Source of the DNA: Bacillota bacterium | Lineage (GTDB): Bacteria > Acidobacteriota > Terriglobia > Acidiferrales > UBA7541 | Direction of reading: 5' to 3' | DNA length: 35,401 nt | NCBI GenBank assembly: GCA_023511565.1 | Contig: JAIMBE010000008.1 | Location: forward strand, 1 to 35,401 | In this document: positions 24,043 through 30,881 of the stretch, in pieces | Layout: every line of letters starts with the position of its first letter | How positions within the stretch are numbered: the stretch's first letter is position 1 | The notes under the pieces: generated by a model | Seen by the model: only the letters and a program-made list of their open reading frames with translations | The model's database searches: none | What the model was told of the DNA's origin: nothing | Position numbers and translations under genes: made by a program

Positions 24043-24399
24043 GTGTTTTGCCCCGCTTGCAGATCGGAATACGGTGGCGGCGTCACCCGGTGCGCCGAAT
24101 GTGGCGCGGAGCTGGTAGCCGAGCTTGCCACCGACGTGCCCGCGCAAGGTGCTGACCCGGAAGCAGCCGTCCGGCTGTGGCAAGGCCATGACCCTGTAAT
24201 GTTCACCGCACTGTGCGAAGCGCTGGAAACTGCCAGCATCGCGCACATCCCCCGCCATCTGACGTCCCACCAGCTTTTGTATTTCCAACAGTTTCGCTAT
24301 GAGATTTTGGTCCGGAGGGAAGATCTGGCTGCTGCCCGGACAGCGGTGGCTGCGTTTCTCGCGAGCGCACCGGACGCGCCGCCTGCGGCCATGCCTTGA
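24043..24399 (+). CDS. Zinc-ribbon protein with C-terminal DUF2007-like domain
   Basis: This 118-residue protein begins with a zinc ribbon: CPAC at residues 3-6 and CAEC at 17-20. A compact domain of alternating helix and strand follows (TALCEALETASIAHIPRH, then FRYEILVRREDLAAARTAV), resembling the DUF2007 'putative signal-transducing' family. Its function is unknown. The start is GTG at 24043, since the cysteine pair follows at once as in related proteins. It sits between thiolase and hydroxyacyl-CoA dehydrogenase, 118 bp and 56 bp from each, so it may belong to the same transcript without being metabolic. Confidence 0.7.
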   Translation: MFCPACRSEYGGGVTRCAECGAELVAELATDVPAQGADPEAAVRLWQGHDPVMFTALCEALETASIAHIPRHLTSHQLLYFQQFRYEILVRREDLAAARTAVAAFLASAPDAPPAAMP

Positions 24400-24455
24400 C
24401 CCGACCGCGCCCGCTGTGGTTGAGTCTCTGCGCCGCGCCGTCGTTTGGAGGCCTC

Positions 24456-25319
24456 ATGAATCTCGCAGAAATCAAAACCGTCGGCGTGCTCGGTGCGGGC
24501 ACGATGGGCAACGGCATCGCGCACGTCTGTGCCAAGTTTGGCTACCACGTTCTTCTGCGCGATATCGAGCAGCGTTTTCTTGACCGGGCGCTCGACACCA
24601 TCGCCAGAAACCTCGACCGCGAAGTGAGCAAGGGCAAAGTCGCCGAAGCCGAACGGCCGAAAATCCTGGCCCGCATCCGTCCCGTCACCGCATTGGATGC
24701 ACTGGCCGCGGCTGATTTTGTCATCGAAGCCGTGCCCGAAAATTTGCAGACGAAAGCGGAAGTGCTCCGAGCCGTGGACGCGGTGGTGCGCCCGGAGGTC
24801 GTGCTGGCCTCGAATACTTCCTCGATCTCCATCACTGCGCTTGCTGCGACCACGCTCCGCCCCGATCGCTTCATCGGGATGCACTTCATGAATCCGGTGC
24901 CGGTGATGGCGCTGGTCGAAGTCATCCGCGGCCTGCAAACCAGCGACGAGACGTTCACGCTCACCATGGAGCTGGCACGCAAACTGGAGAAGACCCCCGT
25001 GGCCGTAAACGACGCTCCTGGCTTCGTCAGCAACCGTGTGCTGATGCCCATGATCAACGAAGCGGTCTACTGCGTGCAGGAAGGCGTGGCCACCCCGGAG
25101 GCCGTGGACGAGGTCATGAAGCTCGGCATGAATCATCCGATGGGGCCGCTGGCCCTGGCGGACCTGATCGGACTCGACGTCTGCCTGAACATCCTGGAAG
25201 TGCTGCATGCCGGCTTCGGTGATCCCAAGTACCGCCCCTGTCCCCTGCTGCGCAAAATGGTGGCGGCGGGCTGGCTCGGCCGCAAATCCGGCCGCGGTTT
25301 CTACACCTACTCCCGCTGA
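24456..25319 (+). CDS. 3-hydroxyacyl-CoA (3-hydroxybutyryl-CoA) dehydrogenase
   Basis: This 287-residue NAD(P)-dependent enzyme oxidises 3-hydroxyacyl-CoA to 3-ketoacyl-CoA, or the reverse. The Rossmann motif GAGTMG lies at 13-18. The substrate region has NTSSISIT and the catalytic histidine in GMHFMNPVPVM, then LVEVIRG. The C-terminal dimer domain has VNDAPGFVSNRVLMPMINEA and ends GRKSGRGFYTYSR. Length and layout are those of stand-alone Hbd/PaaH enzymes. ATG 24456 follows TTGGAGG by four bases, so an open frame starting 20 codons upstream is rejected. It would supply the substrate or use the product of the thiolase upstream. Confidence 0.95.
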   Translation: MNLAEIKTVGVLGAGTMGNGIAHVCAKFGYHVLLRDIEQRFLDRALDTIARNLDREVSKGKVAEAERPKILARIRPVTALDALAAADFVIEAVPENLQTKAEVLRAVDAVVRPEVVLASNTSSISITALAATTLRPDRFIGMHFMNPVPVMALVEVIRGLQTSDETFTLTMELARKLEKTPVAVNDAPGFVSNRVLMPMINEAVYCVQEGVATPEAVDEVMKLGMNHPMGPLALADLIGLDVCLNILEVLHAGFGDPKYRPCPLLRKMVAAGWLGRKSGRGFYTYSR

Positions 25320-25876
25320 CCGCTGCTGCTGTACTGCCGCACGGACAGCGCGTCCGACCGACGCGGCACCCCGAAAAGCCCGCTCCGATTCCGACGGGAG
25401 CCTTTCTCTGCCCCACTACCGACACCCGCGAGAGCACACCTCAAGGTGCCTCTGTCTCTCCAATTGTGGTGTTGCTGTGGACGGGCAGGATGTGTTGCCG
25501 GCGGACGGCAGGATGGCTGCCCCTGGGTGCGAAATGGATCCGCGAGTCACAAACCCGCTGTGCTTCGCTCCCCGAGACAACAGCCGCGCATGTCTTTGAC
25601 CGAACTCGCCGGCGCGGGTCGGGTGTCTCCACAAATCGCCAATCCATTTCACGGATCCAGACCGTGCCAACGGTCTTGGCTGCGCGTGAGTGGGCAGGGA
25701 TTGCACCACGAGCTTTTCGATGTGCAGCTTGCTTCCGTCCGGCCGGTTGCTTCACGTGCCTCTGGAATGCCAGCGGCCGCCTGGTTCTGCCGCGCGGCAT
25801 TGCAACCGGGGCCGAGCGCACTGGCTGCTCGACCGGGATGGAAGCGACTCGAGGTGTTGCTGGAGCGCTTCGTCCC
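25320..25876. other. Intergenic region without a recognisable gene
   Basis: These 557 bp contain open frames on both strands, but their translations are low-information, rich in Arg/Cys/Ser, and lack any domain, start signal or neighbour-like codon pattern. I see no repeat, tRNA or terminator of note. It could be a decayed gene. Confidence 0.5.
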
Positions 25877-26116
25877 TCACGGCTGTTGCACGCCTTCGAC
25901 CCTGGGTGCAACGTCATCCGCCTGGAAGCCGATCCTGCTGTGGCTTCCGTCGCAAAAAGGCTTGTTCGCGCTGTGTCCGCAGCGGCACAGTGAGAACGCC
26001 GTCTTGCCTCGCAGATCGAATGCCTTGCCGTCCGCATCTACCACTTTAATCTCCGTCCCATCCGTCGCTTCTACCCTGTACGACCCGTTCTTTTTCACTG
26101 TGATGTTCACCGGCAT
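25877..26116 (-). CDS. CDGSH iron-sulfur protein (mitoNEET-like)
   Basis: This 79-residue protein has the CDGSH motif CRCGHSANKPFCDGSH. Ligands Cys44, Cys46, Cys55 and His59 would bind a redox-active, labile [2Fe-2S] cluster. An N-terminal strand-rich part (VNITVKKNGSYRVEATDG) precedes it, as in stand-alone bacterial members. The physiological role is unknown; electron or cluster transfer is known for the family. ATG 26116 follows GAGGAGGAA by four bases; the ATG five codons upstream lies within that Shine-Dalgarno region. It is divergent from the DsbD-domain gene. Confidence 0.92.
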   Translation of the reverse strand: MPVNITVKKNGSYRVEATDGTEIKVVDADGKAFDLRGKTAFSLCRCGHSANKPFCDGSHSRIGFQADDVAPRVEGVQQP

Positions 26117-26156
26117 CCGCTTCCTCCTCATGACTGATTTCTATCCAGCGAATTTG

Positions 26157-26185
26157 TTGATGGAACACGGTGCAGATTCTAATAT
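26157..26185 (+). promoter_or_regulatory. Sigma70-type promoter of the DsbD-domain/redoxin unit
   Basis: TTGATG (26157-26162), a 17-bp spacer and TAATAT (26180-26185). It lies in an AT-rich patch between the divergent CDGSH and DsbD-domain genes. The predicted leader is about 120 nt. Confidence 0.45.
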
Positions 26186-26312
26186 ATCGTACGCCAACAA
26201 GTACTGGTGGGCTTCACGAAGCAGCCTCTTTGAGCCAGGTGCTAGGGGTTGGAAACCGTTTTGTCTCTTCGCGCGTCTTAAAAGGGAGAGTTCCTGGCGT
26301 TTGAGGTGCATC

Positions 26313-27173
26313 GTGTTTGTTGGGGGGCTACGTTTTCGGTTCCTGTCCGCTCTCGGGCTCGGATTGTTTTTGCTCCTGCCCGGAGGTGTTCGTGCCGACA
26401 GCGCCGCGATTCCGCACGGTACGGTTACCCTGCTTGCTGAGCATCGCTCGCTTTCGCCGGGTCAGCAGACTACCCTCGCTCTGCGCTTCCAGCTCGAAGA
26501 AGGCTGGCATATCTACTGGCAGAATCCAGGCGATTCTGGCCAGCCGCCCCGCGTGCGCTGGCAACTGCCGCCCGGGCTGACCGTGGGCGAGATGCAGTGG
26601 CCGGTTCCTCAGCGCATTCAAACAGCCGCCAACATTGTGGACTACGGCTACCACGGCACGGTGCTGTTGCTGGTGCCGTTGCACGCCACCTCGGATTTGA
26701 CGGTGCGTTCGACGGCCCGCATGGGTGCGGAAGTCAATGTTGTGGTGTGTCGAGAAGTCTGCCTGACGGGGAAGGCCCAGGTCTCGCTCGCTCTGCCGGT
26801 CCGGGCAGGGAGCCCTGAGGTGAACCCGTCGCTGCGCGATGTGTTCGAGCGCGCGCGGCGGGCGATGCCGCAGCCGGTGCCAGCCGGTTGGCGGCTTCGC
26901 GCCACGCAGTCTCGAGAAACAGTCGTGCTGCACGGCGAAACCGGTGAGCCCATCCCGCGGGGCTTCTTTTTCCCCTGGGAGGAGTTGCAGATTGAAAATG
27001 CCTCTTCGCAGAACTGGGAGTCATTGAGTACCCGCAGCCCCGGTTTCCGTCTGGTGCTGCGCAAATCGTCTCGGTCGCGCGCGCCGCTGGAGCGACTGCG
27101 CGGCGTGTTGGCGCTCGAAAACGGCCGCGCCTATCTGCTCGAAGTGCTTGTGGCGACAGAGGGAGTGAATTAA
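26313..27173 (+). CDS. Periplasmic DsbD N-terminal (alpha) domain protein
   Basis: This 286-residue exported protein has a signal peptide (hydrophobic core LSALGLGLFLLLP, cleavage near VRA-DS at 27-29) and a DsbD-alpha-type fold. The family's paired cysteines are Cys146 and Cys150 in VVVCREVCLTGKAQVSLAL, preceded by GWHIYWQNPGDSGQPP, a hallmark of this domain. In DsbD this domain passes electrons to periplasmic thiol proteins; here the membrane and thioredoxin domains are absent, so a partner must supply electrons. Start GTG 26313 is chosen because GAGGT lies five bases upstream. The frame stays open 867 bp further up, but that part runs antisense to the CDGSH gene and is meaningless. Confidence 0.85.
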   Translation: MFVGGLRFRFLSALGLGLFLLLPGGVRADSAAIPHGTVTLLAEHRSLSPGQQTTLALRFQLEEGWHIYWQNPGDSGQPPRVRWQLPPGLTVGEMQWPVPQRIQTAANIVDYGYHGTVLLLVPLHATSDLTVRSTARMGAEVNVVVCREVCLTGKAQVSLALPVRAGSPEVNPSLRDVFERARRAMPQPVPAGWRLRATQSRETVVLHGETGEPIPRGFFFPWEELQIENASSQNWESLSTRSPGFRLVLRKSSRSRAPLERLRGVLALENGRAYLLEVLVATEGVN

Positions 27174-27235
27174 CCACCCTGCCGTCCCCGTGCGGCAAGG
27201 AAATTTTGGCACCTCACTTTGCAAAGGAGGAAGCG

Positions 27236-27850
27236 ATGAAACGCATCACCGCCTGGCTCGTTATGGCCTTGCTGGTTGCTCTGGCTGTTCCGTCTACCCT
27301 GCGCGCGGCTGGAGTGGGCGAGCCCGCACCGGACTTCACCGGCACGACCAGCAACGGCCAGACCATCAAACTTTCTGACTTCCGCGGCAAGTTTGTTGTG
27401 CTGGAATGGCACAACAACGGCTGTCCGTATGTCCGCAAGCACTACAACAGCGGCAACATGCAGCGGCTGCAGAAGCAGTGGACGGCTCGCGGCGTCGTCT
27501 GGCTGACGATCATCTCCTCCGCTCCGGGCAAACAGGGCTACGTCACCGCTGAGCAGCAGAACGAATATGTGGCGCGCATGAACGCCGCTCCTACCGCCTC
27601 CATCTTGGACCCGACGGGCACGATTGGCCGCCTCTACGATGCCAAGACCAGCCCGCAGATGGTGATCATTGATCCCAACGGCGTGATCATCTACGACGGC
27701 GCCATTGACGATCGACCTACCGCTAACCCGGCCGACATCGAAGGGGCTACCAACTACGTCAGTCTGGTGCTCGAAGAGGCCTTGGCGGGCAAGCCGGTCT
27801 CGGTCTCCAGCACCAAGCCCTACGGTTGCTCGATCAAATATCCCGACTGA
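27236..27850 (+). CDS. Exported redoxin/AhpC-TSA family protein
   Basis: This 204-residue periplasmic thioredoxin-fold protein has a signal peptide ending near TLRA (residue 24). The redoxin domain starts at VGEPAPDFTGTTSNGQ, and the active-site Cys63 lies in WHNNGCPYVRKHY; the CP-x-V pattern is peroxiredoxin-like rather than CxxC. A second cysteine, Cys198, lies in the C-terminal YGCSIKYP and may be the resolving residue. ATG 27236 follows AAAGGAGG by five bases. It is 62 bp downstream of the DsbD-domain gene, so that protein may be its reductant in the periplasm. A very strong terminator follows. Confidence 0.88.
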   Translation: MKRITAWLVMALLVALAVPSTLRAAGVGEPAPDFTGTTSNGQTIKLSDFRGKFVVLEWHNNGCPYVRKHYNSGNMQRLQKQWTARGVVWLTIISSAPGKQGYVTAEQQNEYVARMNAAPTASILDPTGTIGRLYDAKTSPQMVIIDPNGVIIYDGAIDDRPTANPADIEGATNYVSLVLEEALAGKPVSVSSTKPYGCSIKYPD

Positions 27851-27870
27851 TCCAAGGGCATCCGCGAAGG

Positions 27871-27907
27871 AACAGCCCGAGGCAGCCCCCAGCCGCCTCG
27901 GGCTGTT
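27871..27907 (+). terminator. Strong intrinsic terminator after the redoxin gene
   Basis: A perfect 13-bp stem AACAGCCCGAGGC/GCCTCGGGCTGTT with an 11-base loop, followed by the T-rich GTGTTTGCGTTGATTTG. It lies 20 bases after the stop and just before the recA control region. Confidence 0.85.
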
Positions 27908-27910
27908 GTG

Positions 27911-27936
27911 TTTGCGTTGATTTGCTTTTGTTTCGC
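27911..27936 (+). promoter_or_regulatory. Proposed LexA (SOS) operator of recA
   Basis: Three pentamers TTTGC (27911-27915), TTTGC (27921-27925) and TTCGC (27932-27936), with periods of 10 and 11 bp. The last two match the TTYGC-N6-TTCGC arrangement in the lexA promoter, and both are followed by CC/CT. It overlaps the proposed recA promoter. Assignment to LexA is inferred from the shared occurrence. Confidence 0.5.
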
Positions 27937-27949
27937 CCTGTGGTAGTTT
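27922..27949 (+). promoter_or_regulatory. Possible recA promoter
   Basis: TTGCTT (27922-27927), a 16-bp spacer and TAGTTT (27944-27949); the -10 is weak. An alternative is the extended -10 TGGTAAACT at 27998-28006, nearer to the gene. The Shine-Dalgarno GAGGTG lies at 28088-28093. Confidence 0.3.
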
Positions 27950-28098
27950 GGGGAGGGCTCGATCCCGTTGCTGCCCCGCGACACCGGGGAAACTATCTGG
28001 TAAACTCCCGCCGGCGGACGGTACAGGGGATTGGACATCGCACGGGGCGGAGCGCTTCGGGCGGCAGCGACCACCCCGCTGCGCCGCCGAGGTGATCC

Positions 28099-29166
28099 AT
28101 GGCCGACGAAAGAGCTCGCAACGTCGAACTCGCCATTGCTCAGATTGAGAAGCAATTTGGCAAAGGCTCGATTATGCGCCTGGGCAGCCGGGACGTGCTG
28201 GTGCCCGTCAGTGTCATCCCAACGGGCTCACTCGCCCTGGATGCCGCGCTGGGGGTCGGCGGTTTTCCGCGCGGTCGCGTTGTCGAGATCTACGGTCCCG
28301 AAGCTGGCGGCAAGACCACGCTGGCTTTGCACGCGGTAGCCAATACCCAGCGCGTGGGTGGCCAGGCGGCCTTCATCGATGCCGAACACGCCCTCGACCC
28401 TGTCTATGCTCGCAAACTGGGCGTGGATGTGGACAACCTGCTCGTCTCTCAGCCGGACCATGGCGAGCAGGCGTTGGAGATTGCCGAAACCCTGATCCGC
28501 TCGGGCGGTGTGGACATCGTGGTGGTGGACTCGGTCGCCGCCTTGGTGCCCAAGGCTGAGCTGGAGGGGGAAATGGGCGAGCCCCAGATGGGCTTGCAGG
28601 CTCGACTGATGTCCCAGGCGCTCCGCAAGCTCACTGCCATCGTCTCGAAATCGAAAACCTGCCTGATTTTCATCAACCAGGTGCGGGAAAAGATTGGCGT
28701 GCTGTTCGGCAATCCGGAAACCACCACCGGCGGCCGGGCACTGAAGTTCTATGCTTCGATGCGGGTGGACATCCGTCGCGTGCAGGCCATCAAGGAAGGC
28801 GATCGGGTGGTCGGTTCACGAACGCGCGCGAAGATAGTGAAAAACAAGCTCGCCGCGCCGTTCCGGGAAGCCGAATTCGACATCCTCTATGGCGAGGGCA
28901 TCTCGCGCGAAACCGAGTTGCTTGACCTGGGTGTTCAGTGCGAACTGATCGAAAAGTCCGGTGCCTGGTTCAGTTATGAGGGCGAACGCATCGGCCAAGG
29001 ACGCGAAAGTGCCCGCCTGTTCCTTCGCGAAAACCGTGAAGTGGCCGATCGACTCGAACAGGCTCTCCGCCGCAAGCTGGGACTGGCCCCCGAGCTGCCT
29101 GCCCAGACGGACTCGCGTCCCTCGGCCCAGGCCGCATCCGCTGCGAAGTCGAAATCGGCGCGCTAG
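28099..29166 (+). CDS. recA: Recombinase RecA
   Basis: This 355-residue DNA strand-exchange protein also stimulates LexA self-cleavage. The N-terminus ([15 protein letters not shown]), the ATPase core with [21 protein letters not shown], loop 2 region [18 protein letters not shown] and the C-terminal domain are all present. Walker A reads GPEAGGKT at 66-73, where E. coli and most RecAs have GPESSGKT; the lysine and threonine are kept. The C-terminal tail is Ala/Ser/Lys-rich rather than strongly acidic. ATG 28099 follows GAGGTG by five bases. A TTYGC repeat set like that of lexA lies upstream, consistent with SOS control. No recX follows. Confidence 0.98.
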   Translation: MADERARNVELAIAQIEKQFGKGSIMRLGSRDVLVPVSVIPTGSLALDAALGVGGFPRGRVVEIYGPEAGGKTTLALHAVANTQRVGGQAAFIDAEHALDPVYARKLGVDVDNLLVSQPDHGEQALEIAETLIRSGGVDIVVVDSVAALVPKAELEGEMGEPQMGLQARLMSQALRKLTAIVSKSKTCLIFINQVREKIGVLFGNPETTTGGRALKFYASMRVDIRRVQAIKEGDRVVGSRTRAKIVKNKLAAPFREAEFDILYGEGISRETELLDLGVQCELIEKSGAWFSYEGERIGQGRESARLFLRENREVADRLEQALRRKLGLAPELPAQTDSRPSAQAASAAKSKSAR

Positions 29167-29222
29167 CTCCCCCGGCGCTGAACGCCAACCGGCACCCCTG
29201 CGAGGCCTCCGGCACGTGTTCG

Positions 29223-29240
29223 ACCGCCGAGGCGGTTTTT
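29223..29240 (+). terminator. Probable recA terminator
   Basis: Short stem ACCGC/GCGGT with loop CGAG, followed directly by TTTT. It lies 56 bases after the recA stop. The stem is short but GC-rich, and the T-run is good. Confidence 0.5.
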
Positions 29241-29311
29241 GTCCCGGCCGGCACCCCCTCTCGGCTGTTTGCTGCAGAAAAATCCTCTCCCGCGACGATC
29301 CCTAGTGTACC

Positions 29312-29479
29312 ATGGCCCGCTCCGGCGGGCCGAGCGGGCCTTCGCCTGTTGCTCCTTTGGCGCACGCGAAAAAATCTTCTTTTGACTGGAACTGTCGCCT
29401 GCGTCAAAAGGGTCGAAGACAGTCTACTGTCCGGCGCAGGCTGCCGGAGAGCCTGCGTACGGTTCTGGGGGAATCGTGA
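29312..29479 (+). CDS. Possible 55-residue basic leader protein before the M23 gene
   Basis: An ATG frame of 55 codons ends in a TGA that overlaps the GTG start of the M23 peptidase gene (GTGA). The product is basic, and its second half is helix-prone and Arg-rich (LRQKGRRQSTVRRRLPESLR). It has no family I recognise. A TAGTGT hexamer lies three bases before the ATG and there is no Shine-Dalgarno. Codon third positions are less GC-rich than in neighbours, so it may be chance. The stop/start overlap and position make it worth recording. Confidence 0.3.
   Translation: MARSGGPSGPSPVAPLAHAKKSSFDWNCRLRQKGRRQSTVRRRLPESLRTVLGES
29418..29457 (+). promoter_or_regulatory. Palindrome and hairpin in the leader of the M23 gene
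   Basis: GACAGT-CT-ACTGTC (29418-29431) is a 14-bp palindrome with a two-base centre. It is followed at once by a hairpin with 8-bp arms CGCAGGCT/AGCCTGCG (29435-29457, 7-base loop), ending 10 bases before the Shine-Dalgarno GGGGGAA. TTTGAC (29381-29386) and GTCAAA (29403-29408) form another inverted pair just upstream. An operator or translational control element is possible. Confidence 0.35.
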
Positions 29480-30807
29480 GTCGTGCATTTCGGATCGGGG
29501 TGCCGATTCTTGTCCTCACCGGTGTTCTGTTCGCAGGGCTCAGCTTTCACCTGCGTTCATCTGCCGAACAAGCCTTTCAACAGCAGGTCCTTGCGGCCCG
29601 ACAAGCGGCCGAAGAACTGGCGGCCCGGGCCGTGCTGTTTTCGGAGCGGGAGGTACCGTCGGGCCGCACCCTCAGCGACATGTTGCTTTCGATGGGGTTG
29701 GACTTCGCCACCATCCAGTCCGTCATCGAAAGCGCCCGTCCCGTGTTTGATCTTCGCCGGGAGTTTCGTGCCGGGCAGCGCCTGGCGATCGGGCGCAATC
29801 CGGCCGGCGAGTTCCGCGCTGTCCGCTACCGCATGGACGCCGACCGCGAGCTGTGGGTCGCGACCCAGCCGGACGGCTTCCGCGCCAAAATCAAGACCAT
29901 CCCTTCGGTCGTTGAACTGATCGGCGTCACCGGGGTAGTTCGCGATTCTCTCTACAACGCCGTCCTGGACGCAGGCGAAAGTGCCGTGCTGGCTGTCCAA
30001 CTGGCTGACGTCTTCGGCTGGGACCTGGACTTTTACACCGACCCGCAGCCCGGCGACCGCTTCCGCCTGATTGTCGAAAAGAAGCGCTACCTGGACGGAA
30101 CTCCGGGCACTTATGGGCGGATTCTGGCTGCCGAGTATGTCAACGCAGGCCGCGGCTATCAGGCTATCCTGTTCCGCGAGCCTTCCGGACGACCGGTTTA
30201 TTATGCTCCCGACGGCAAATCGCTGCAGAAGGCCTTTCTCCGTTCGCCCCTCAAGTATGGAGGTCGGATCAGTTCGCGGTTTTCCTACAGTCGTTTCCAT
30301 CCGGTGCTGCGCCGTCACCGGCCACACCTCGGTGTGGACTACGCCGCTCCGATCGGCACGCCCGTGCAGGCGGTTGGGGATGGTCGCGTCGTCTTCGCCG
30401 GCCGCAGACCGGGAGAAGGTAAAATGGTTCACCTGCGCCACGCCAATGGCTATGAAACCATGTACCTGCACCTATCGGCCATTCTGGTCCGCCCGGGCGA
30501 GCACGTCTCTCAGGGACAGGTCATCGGCCGCGTTGGCTCCACCGGCCTTTCCACCGGCCCCCACCTCGATTTCCGTGTTCTTCAGCACGGCCGCTATCGC
30601 AACTTCTTGGCGTTGCGGCTACCGCCCGCGCAGCCGGTGGCCCACAAAGACTGGGAGGAGTTTGTTGCGGTGCGCGACCGCTTCTTGGCCCTGCTCGCTG
30701 AGACCACCAGGCCAATCCCAGGCACGGAACTCGCTGACGACGAGCTGGCTTCCGTACCGGCACGCCCGCCGGTCAACAAGGCTTCCGGCAGCAGTTTTGA
30801 CCGTTAG
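29476..30807 (+). CDS. M23 family peptidase, membrane-anchored (LytM/YebA type)
   Basis: This 443-residue envelope protein has an N-terminal membrane helix (about 6-23), an OapA/LysM-like region (SGRTLSDMLLSMGLDFATI and LRREFRAGQRLAIG), and a C-terminal M23 domain. Such proteins cut peptidoglycan cross-links or activate amidases. His284 and Asp288 (HLGVDYA) fit the zinc site, and MYLHLS is present. The final HxH motif reads H363-L-D365 (STGPHLDF), so the usual third histidine ligand is Asp. It may still bind zinc or may be a regulatory, inactive form. The start is GTG 29476, just after GGGGGAA. It converges on korB. Confidence 0.88.
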   Translation: MSRAFRIGVPILVLTGVLFAGLSFHLRSSAEQAFQQQVLAARQAAEELAARAVLFSEREVPSGRTLSDMLLSMGLDFATIQSVIESARPVFDLRREFRAGQRLAIGRNPAGEFRAVRYRMDADRELWVATQPDGFRAKIKTIPSVVELIGVTGVVRDSLYNAVLDAGESAVLAVQLADVFGWDLDFYTDPQPGDRFRLIVEKKRYLDGTPGTYGRILAAEYVNAGRGYQAILFREPSGRPVYYAPDGKSLQKAFLRSPLKYGGRISSRFSYSRFHPVLRRHRPHLGVDYAAPIGTPVQAVGDGRVVFAGRRPGEGKMVHLRHANGYETMYLHLSAILVRPGEHVSQGQVIGRVGSTGLSTGPHLDFRVLQHGRYRNFLALRLPPAQPVAHKDWEEFVAVRDRFLALLAETTRPIPGTELADDELASVPARPPVNKASGSSFDR

Positions 30808-30881
30808 TTTCTCCGGGCAGTGCCCGCTCGAAGCGGGTGGCCGAGGACTCCCGCCCCGGCGGACCGAACAGGGCCGGTGCG

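Noticed and set aside
25446..26312. Frame open for 867 bp upstream of the DsbD-domain start, in phase with it
   Set aside because: It runs antisense across the CDGSH gene, its translation has no domain or signal sequence, and a good Shine-Dalgarno and signal peptide support GTG 26313.
30823..30837. Hairpin CCCGCT-CGA-AGCGGG between the M23 gene and korB as a terminator
   Set aside because: Only 6 bp with a 3-base loop and no T-run on either strand.
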